From: Mycobacterium sp. GA-2829
GTDB lineage: Bacteria > Actinomycetota > Actinomycetes > Mycobacteriales > Mycobacteriaceae
Direction: 5' to 3'
DNA length: 64,000 nt
Assembly: GCF_001499965.1 (NCBI RefSeq)
Contig: NZ_LQIT01000036.1
Location: forward strand, 1-64,000
Numbering within the stretch: position 1 is the stretch's first letter; every line of letters starts with the position of its first letter. Made by a program: the position numbers and the translations under genes. Below the pieces are notes generated by a model. The model was not told the DNA's origin and ran no database searches. It saw only the letters and a list, made by a program, of their open reading frames with translations. Positions 59,853-64,000 of the stretch are shown here, one piece after another.

Positions 59853-60051
59853 ACTGTGATTCTCCTGCATCTTCCTGCACTGTGGCTCCGCCAGGACGCA
59901 GGCCCACGATGACGCCGAAGAACGAGATCAACGGCGATCACGGTCGTCCCTTGTCCCGAGGTTAACGCGGGTGACATACCCGAAGGAATCCGGATCCATG
60001 TCCGATGACTCACAGGAACGATTCAGAAACTGCAGATAGCGCACGTACTGA

Positions 60052-61554
60052 TCAGTAGCCGCCGATTTTTCCGGAATTCGGCTCGGGCGCGTCGCTGAAC
60101 TCCTCCGGCGAACCGGCGTACAACTCCGCGCGCACGGCCGCCAGCGCGCGCTCCAACCCGGGCACCCGGCGGTCGCGGACGGCCGCAGCGCGCGCGGTCG
60201 CGGTCGCGTGCTCGCGCAGTTCGGCGTCGATCGCGGCGATCCGGGCCGCCGCCGCGTCGGCGTCGGCGGCCTCCTCGGCGGCCAGCGCGGCGGTGAACGT
60301 GGCCTCGGCGGCGAGCACCCGGGTCGCCACCGCCTCCTCGGCCGCCGAGCGCAGCGTCGCGGTCACATCGGCCACCCAGCGGTCCAGGACACCGCGGTCG
60401 TGGAGCAGACCGCGGATCCCGACCACCCAGACCGCCACCGCCAGCCCGGCGACCGCGCCCGCGATCACGCCGGCCACCGTGAGGCCGGCGGCCACCCCGG
60501 CGAACAAGCGGCTCACCGCCAACGCGACTCCGAGACCGAACCCGGCGCCGAGCAGCATCATCAGGCGGGTCTCGAGGCGACGGGACCGCAGGGGCGGTCC
60601 GGGGAGGTCCGGCACCGGCATCGGTGGTTCCGGCGGCGGGGCGGCGTCGAGGTGCAGATCGGCCGCGACACCGGTGAGGTGGGTACCGACACCCTCGTCG
60701 ACGTCGGCCATCACCTCGGCAGCCCGGCGGCGCACCGTCTCCTCGAACGCGGGGATCCGGCGGCGGCTCAACTCCGCGATGTCCTCCTGCAGTTCGCCGC
60801 GCACCGAGGCGCACCGGTTGCGGGCGAAGTACGCCAACTGCACCCGGGCCTGCTGGATCTGGCTGCGCAACGCGATCACGCGCTGCGACTTGTCCACCCG
60901 CCGGTCGCGACGAATGTCGTCGCGTTGGGCCTGCAACGCCGACACCCGCGCCTGCCGGTCGGCACCGTCCCCGTCTGCGCGGTAGCGCGCGATCACCTTC
61001 TCCAACTGACTTTCCCACGCGCGCAACCGATTCCGGCCCAGCACCGCAGGGTCTCCGAGCACCTCCCGCAGCAGGTCCACCACTTCGTCGACCCGAGGTT
61101 CCCCGGCCTCCGGGGCGGCGGCCGCACCCACCCACGGCATCGTGGCGTACCGCGGTCGGTGTGCGGCGATCAGCTGCCGGTCGGTGTCGAGCACGTCACG
61201 CCACTCGTGGTGGGCGTCGATCTTCGTGACGACGCCGACGACGCAGTCGGTGTGATCGGCGGCCAGATCGAGCAGGTCGCAGTCCGAGCCGGCTACCGGG
61301 GACACCGCCGAGACCGCGAAGACCACGGCGTGCGGTGCGGTACCCGCGGGCAGTTCGTCGGCCTCGACGAACGTCACGTCCGGCAGCCGGGTGCGCAGCA
61401 CGACGAGCAGGCTGCTGACCCCTGCCAGCCAGGGACCGGTGACCAGGACGGCGTCGCTGCGGCGTACACCGGGTGAGCTCAGGGACGGGTCGACGGCGGC
61501 GACCACCGCGTCGGCGGCCGCCACGCCATCGGGGGCATCCGGGTCACCGGTCAC
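60052..61554 (-). CDS. Membrane-associated GTPase-like protein (Rv0210-like)
   Basis: This is a 500-residue protein. The first 170 residues look like a GTPase domain: VTGPWLAGVSSLLVVL in the P-loop position without the usual Lys, and VVGVVTKIDAH as the G4 (TKxD) motif. A helical region (about 170-300) is rich in Arg/Gln. Two hydrophobic helices (about 330-390, LMMLLGAGFGLGVALAVSRL) precede a coiled C-terminal part. Such a layout is reminiscent of dynamin-like proteins but unproven. GTG 61554 overlaps the upstream gene by 4 bases. Confidence 0.75.
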   Translation of the reverse strand: MTGDPDAPDGVAAADAVVAAVDPSLSSPGVRRSDAVLVTGPWLAGVSSLLVVLRTRLPDVTFVEADELPAGTAPHAVVFAVSAVSPVAGSDCDLLDLAADHTDCVVGVVTKIDAHHEWRDVLDTDRQLIAAHRPRYATMPWVGAAAAPEAGEPRVDEVVDLLREVLGDPAVLGRNRLRAWESQLEKVIARYRADGDGADRQARVSALQAQRDDIRRDRRVDKSQRVIALRSQIQQARVQLAYFARNRCASVRGELQEDIAELSRRRIPAFEETVRRRAAEVMADVDEGVGTHLTGVAADLHLDAAPPPEPPMPVPDLPGPPLRSRRLETRLMMLLGAGFGLGVALAVSRLFAGVAAGLTVAGVIAGAVAGLAVAVWVVGIRGLLHDRGVLDRWVADVTATLRSAAEEAVATRVLAAEATFTAALAAEEAADADAAAARIAAIDAELREHATATARAAAVRDRRVPGLERALAAVRAELYAGSPEEFSDAPEPNSGKIGGY

Positions 61555-62429
61555 CGGCGCCGCGCGAACAGTCGCAGGGAGCCGCGGCTGATGTCGGCGC
61601 CGCACGCGCGGTGCAGCGGCCCGACGGGCCCGCGGCTGTAGGCCCGCCACCGCACCGCCCGGTGCAGATGGGCGGCGGGATGGTCGGCCGGATCGACCGT
61701 CAACCCCGCGGCGCGCACCACGTCGACGGCCGCCGCCATCACCGCCAGCACGGTCTCGTCGGCGGTGAGGAAGTCGGCCACCGCCTCGGAACCGGCGGCC
61801 AGCGCCTGCAGGTCGGCCAGCGCGGAGCGGATCCGCCGGTACCGCACCGGCGCGGTGAGCGCCGCCAGTTCGGCGAGCAGGCCGTCGATGTTGCTCAACG
61901 CGCGCAGCCGCGCCAGCAGGTCGGCGGGTTCGGCGCCGTCGCGCAGTGCCCGGACGGTGTGGGCGACGCCGCGCCGGTCGAGCGTGCGCAGCAGGTGCTG
62001 CCGCACCGCACGGGGCAGGGGATGGGGGCCGTCGACGAAGGCGTCCACCGAGCGCAGGTCGGCGGGCTGTTCGGTGAGCACGCGCAGGGCGTCGACGCTG
62101 GCGTCGTCGAGGCGGACGTCGGCCAGCAACGCCACCACCGGCAGCGCGTCGACGGGCACGGCCCCGGCGAGGTCGGCCTTGTTGCGCACGAGCAGCACCG
62201 GCACCCCGGCCTCGCGCCACCGCGTGAGCGTCGCCGCATCCTCGGGTTTCACCGCCTCGGCGACCACCACGACGGCGGCGTCGGGGTCGGCCCCGTCCTC
62301 GACGATCCGCCACTCCGCGGCGGACAACGCCCGGGCCAGCGTGGCGCGACCCACCCCGACGCGCCCGTCGACCGCGACGCGCAGCGGTGCGGCGGTGCCC
62401 GCGGCGACGGCCCGCACGGCGCGGGCCAC
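61551..62429 (-). CDS. GTPase-like protein (Rv0209-like)
   Basis: This is a 292-residue protein from GTG 62429. The N-terminal part has RVAVDGRVGVGRATLARAL, a degenerate P-loop with Arg-Ala in place of Lys-Ser/Thr, a VVVVAEA strand and LLVRNKADLAG (NKxD, G4). The remaining 200 residues are helical with no motif. The frame stays open for about 21 codons upstream (VSDFQEALSRFARECG) to an ATT at 62492 preceded by AGAGGGGG, so the native start may be there. It is coupled to the Rv0210-like gene and may work as a pair. Confidence 0.72.
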   Translation of the reverse strand: MARAVRAVAAGTAAPLRVAVDGRVGVGRATLARALSAAEWRIVEDGADPDAAVVVVAEAVKPEDAATLTRWREAGVPVLLVRNKADLAGAVPVDALPVVALLADVRLDDASVDALRVLTEQPADLRSVDAFVDGPHPLPRAVRQHLLRTLDRRGVAHTVRALRDGAEPADLLARLRALSNIDGLLAELAALTAPVRYRRIRSALADLQALAAGSEAVADFLTADETVLAVMAAAVDVVRAAGLTVDPADHPAAHLHRAVRWRAYSRGPVGPLHRACGADISRGSLRLFARRR

Positions 62430-62648
62430 GGTCGCGTCGCCGCATTCGCGTGCGAACCGGCTCAGCGCTTCCTGAAAGTCGGATACGGAAATGACGGCGC
62501 CCCCTCTGCGTCGACCCGTCCGGACAACCCGGATCCCCGAGGAAATCGTGGCATCTGCCGGGACCCGTCACGAACGGATGTTTGGCATACCAGCCGAAGG
62601 CAACTGTTGGGTATCAATCTGTACCACGATGGGGGTACTCCAGCAGCG

Positions 62649-63443
62649 ATGAGACACCATGGACGGATGCACGCGCGCGAGTCTGAAGTGGCCGGCGAGC
62701 CGGCCCATGACTCCGGCGCCCCGCCGTCCGACGAGACCCCGCACCACCACCGCCGGGTCACCAGCTTCCGGTCCAGGCGCTCGCAGCTCTCGGCCGCCCA
62801 ACAGGACACCTGGGAGCGGCTGTGGCCACAGCTGGGCACCGAAGCACGCGACGCCGACGGCGCACCTCACCCGCCGCTCGACACCGCCGCCTGGTTCGGC
62901 CGGACCGCACCGCTGGTGCTGGAGATCGGATCGGGCACCGGCACCTCGACGCTGGCGATGGCGCAGGACGAACCGGACATCGACGTCATCGCTGTCGAGG
63001 TGTACCGCCGCGGTCTGGCCCAGCTACTCAGCGGCATCGACCGCGCCGGAGTGCGCAACATCCGGATGATCCGCGGCGACGGCCTCGACGTGCTCGAACA
63101 CCTACTCGGCCCCGGACAGCTGACCGGTGTGCGGGTGTTCTTCCCGGACCCCTGGCCCAAGGCGCGCCACCACAAACGCAGGCTGCTGCAGGCCGCCACC
63201 GTGGCGCTGATCGCCGACCGGCTGCGGCCGGGCGGCATCCTGCACGCGGCCACCGACCACGCCGGCTACGCCGAGCAGATCGCCGAGGTCGGCGACGCCG
63301 AACAGCAGCTGCGTCGGGTCAGCGCCCCCGAGCTCACCACCGCCGAGCTGCCCATCTCCGTGCACCGGCCCGTCACCAAGTACGAACGCAAGGCCCTGGC
63401 CGGCCCCGACGTCGCCGAACTGCTCTGGGAGAAGGCGCCATGA
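62649..63443 (+). CDS. trmB: tRNA (guanine-N7-)-methyltransferase
   Basis: This 264-residue enzyme methylates G46 in the tRNA variable loop using SAM. LEIGSGTGTSTLAMA is the SAM loop and FFPDPWPKARHHKRRL the hallmark TrmB motif. The N-terminus MRHHGRMHA resembles that of the mycobacterial homologue, so ATG 62649 is used. It overlaps the NYN gene by ATGA. In M. tuberculosis this is Rv0208c, followed toward mmpL3. Confidence 0.93.
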   Translation: MRHHGRMHARESEVAGEPAHDSGAPPSDETPHHHRRVTSFRSRRSQLSAAQQDTWERLWPQLGTEARDADGAPHPPLDTAAWFGRTAPLVLEIGSGTGTSTLAMAQDEPDIDVIAVEVYRRGLAQLLSGIDRAGVRNIRMIRGDGLDVLEHLLGPGQLTGVRVFFPDPWPKARHHKRRLLQAATVALIADRLRPGGILHAATDHAGYAEQIAEVGDAEQQLRRVSAPELTTAELPISVHRPVTKYERKALAGPDVAELLWEKAP

Positions 63444-64000
63444 GCCTGGCCGAAGACGTAGAGGACGCCCCGCAGGTCCCCCCGCCGCCACCGCCGGCCG
63501 GTCCGCCCGCCGGGACGAAGCGGGTGCTGCTGGTGTGGGATGCGCCGAACCTCGACATGGGGCTCGGCTCGATCATCGGCGGCCGACCGACCGCGGCGCA
63601 CCGGCCCCGGTTCGACGCGCTCGGCCGCTGGCTGCTCGCGCGCACCGCCGACCTGTCGGCCGGGCACGCGGAGGTCGCGCTCGAACCCGAGGCGACGGTG
63701 TTCACCAACATCGCCCCTGGTAGCGCCGATGTGGTGCGCCCGTGGGTGGAGGCGCTGCGCAACGTGGGCTTCGCGGTCTTCGCGAAACCGAAGATCGACG
63801 AAGACAGCGACGTTGACACCGACATGCTCGACCACATCGCGCTGCGCCACCACGAGGGCCTGGCCGCCCTGCTGGTGGCCTCGGCCGACGGTCAGGCGTT
63901 CCGGGTGCCGCTGGAAGAGATCGCCCGCGAGGGCATCCCGGTGCAGGTGCTCGGATTTCGCGAACATGCGAGCTGGGCGCTAGCGTCGGATACCTTGGAG
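63440..64000 (+). CDS. NYN-domain protein (Rv0207c-like), 3' truncated by window end
   Basis: The visible 187 codons encode a short Pro-rich N-terminus and then an NYN/PIN-like nuclease fold: VLLVWDAPNLDMGLGSIIGG with the first Asp, DSDVDTDMLDHIALRHHEG with two more and LLVASADGQAFRVPLEEIA with the fourth. NYN domains are thought to act on RNA, but the family member here is uncharacterised. The gene runs off the window end. In M. tuberculosis it lies next to mmpL3. Confidence 0.85.
   Translation, partial: MSLAEDVEDAPQVPPPPPPAGPPAGTKRVLLVWDAPNLDMGLGSIIGGRPTAAHRPRFDALGRWLLARTADLSAGHAEVALEPEATVFTNIAPGSADVVRPWVEALRNVGFAVFAKPKIDEDSDVDTDMLDHIALRHHEGLAALLVASADGQAFRVPLEEIAREGIPVQVLGFREHASWALASDTLE

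Noticed and set aside
1..64000. tRNA, rRNA, CRISPR array, insertion sequence or prophage
   Set aside because: No cloverleaf, repeat-spacer series, transposase or integrase was recognised anywhere; a tRNAscan or ISfinder search would settle it.

Overview
This window is chromosomal DNA of a high-GC actinobacterium, almost certainly a fast-growing Mycobacterium (Mycolicibacterium). Three things point there. Codon use and gene density are typical of the group. There is an arabinogalactan arabinosyltransferase (AftD), a trehalose-monomycolate acetyltransferase homologue, a WS/DGAT acyltransferase and many FadE/FadD/EchA enzymes. The gene order also largely follows the M. tuberculosis block Rv0207c-Rv0237 (lpqI, Rv0236A, aftD, php, Rv0228, Rv0227c, Rv0226c, Rv0225, Rv0224c, Rv0223c, echA1, Rv0221, lipC, lipW, fadD4, pckA, Rv0210, Rv0209, trmB, Rv0207c). 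That comparison is from memory, not from a search. No tRNA, rRNA, CRISPR array or insertion sequence was seen.

Region 1 (1-19.8 kb) is cell-envelope biosynthesis: a truncated LysR gene behind anomalous homopolymer sequence, the lipoprotein glycosidase LpqI, a universal stress protein, a DUF2613 peptide plus AftD, an MFS exporter, a phosphotriesterase-like lactonase coupled to an adenylate-forming ligase, a TmaT-like acyltransferase, two membrane proteins, a GT4 glycosyltransferase, a methyltransferase and an aldehyde dehydrogenase. Region 2 (19.8-38.4 kb) is regulators and lipid metabolism: a TetR gene, an AraC-DinB/DHFR-like pair, a two-subunit acyl-CoA dehydrogenase, EchA1, a secreted protein with MPTR-like repeats, LPLAT and WS/DGAT acyltransferases, several alpha/beta hydrolases (LipC, LipW) and a two-domain FadE.

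Region 3 (36.9-48.8 kb) is the highlight: a complete bacterial microcompartment locus of the Rhodococcus/Mycobacterium (RMM, aminoacetone-utilisation) type. A divergent APC permease would bring in substrate. An SDR dehydrogenase interconverts aminoacetone and 1-amino-2-propanol, and an APH-fold kinase phosphorylates the amino alcohol. A class-III PLP enzyme is the proposed phospholyase giving propionaldehyde, and a CoA-acylating aldehyde dehydrogenase makes propionyl-CoA. The shell is one BMC-H, one BMC-P and two BMC-T proteins. A further protein, without assigned function, carries an N-terminal helix that resembles the C-terminal encapsulation-like helix of the aldehyde dehydrogenase. A GntR/HutC regulator closes the locus, and a shared operator-like motif, TTGGNNCTACCAA, lies before this regulator and in the permease/lyase divergent promoter. 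A long isocitrate lyase (ICL2) follows and could handle the propionyl-CoA-derived methylisocitrate.

Region 4 (48.9-64 kb) holds a PPGW-motif membrane protein, an amidohydrolase, an apparently domain-permuted CoA-transferase and a MaoC protein next to a deleted fadE pseudogene. An XRE regulator/SDR pair follows, bracketed by two near-identical palindromic repeats. Then come an enoyl-CoA hydratase and acyl-CoA synthetase (fadD4-like), pckA, a coupled pair of GTPase-like proteins with degenerate P-loops, trmB and the start of a NYN-domain gene cut by the window end.
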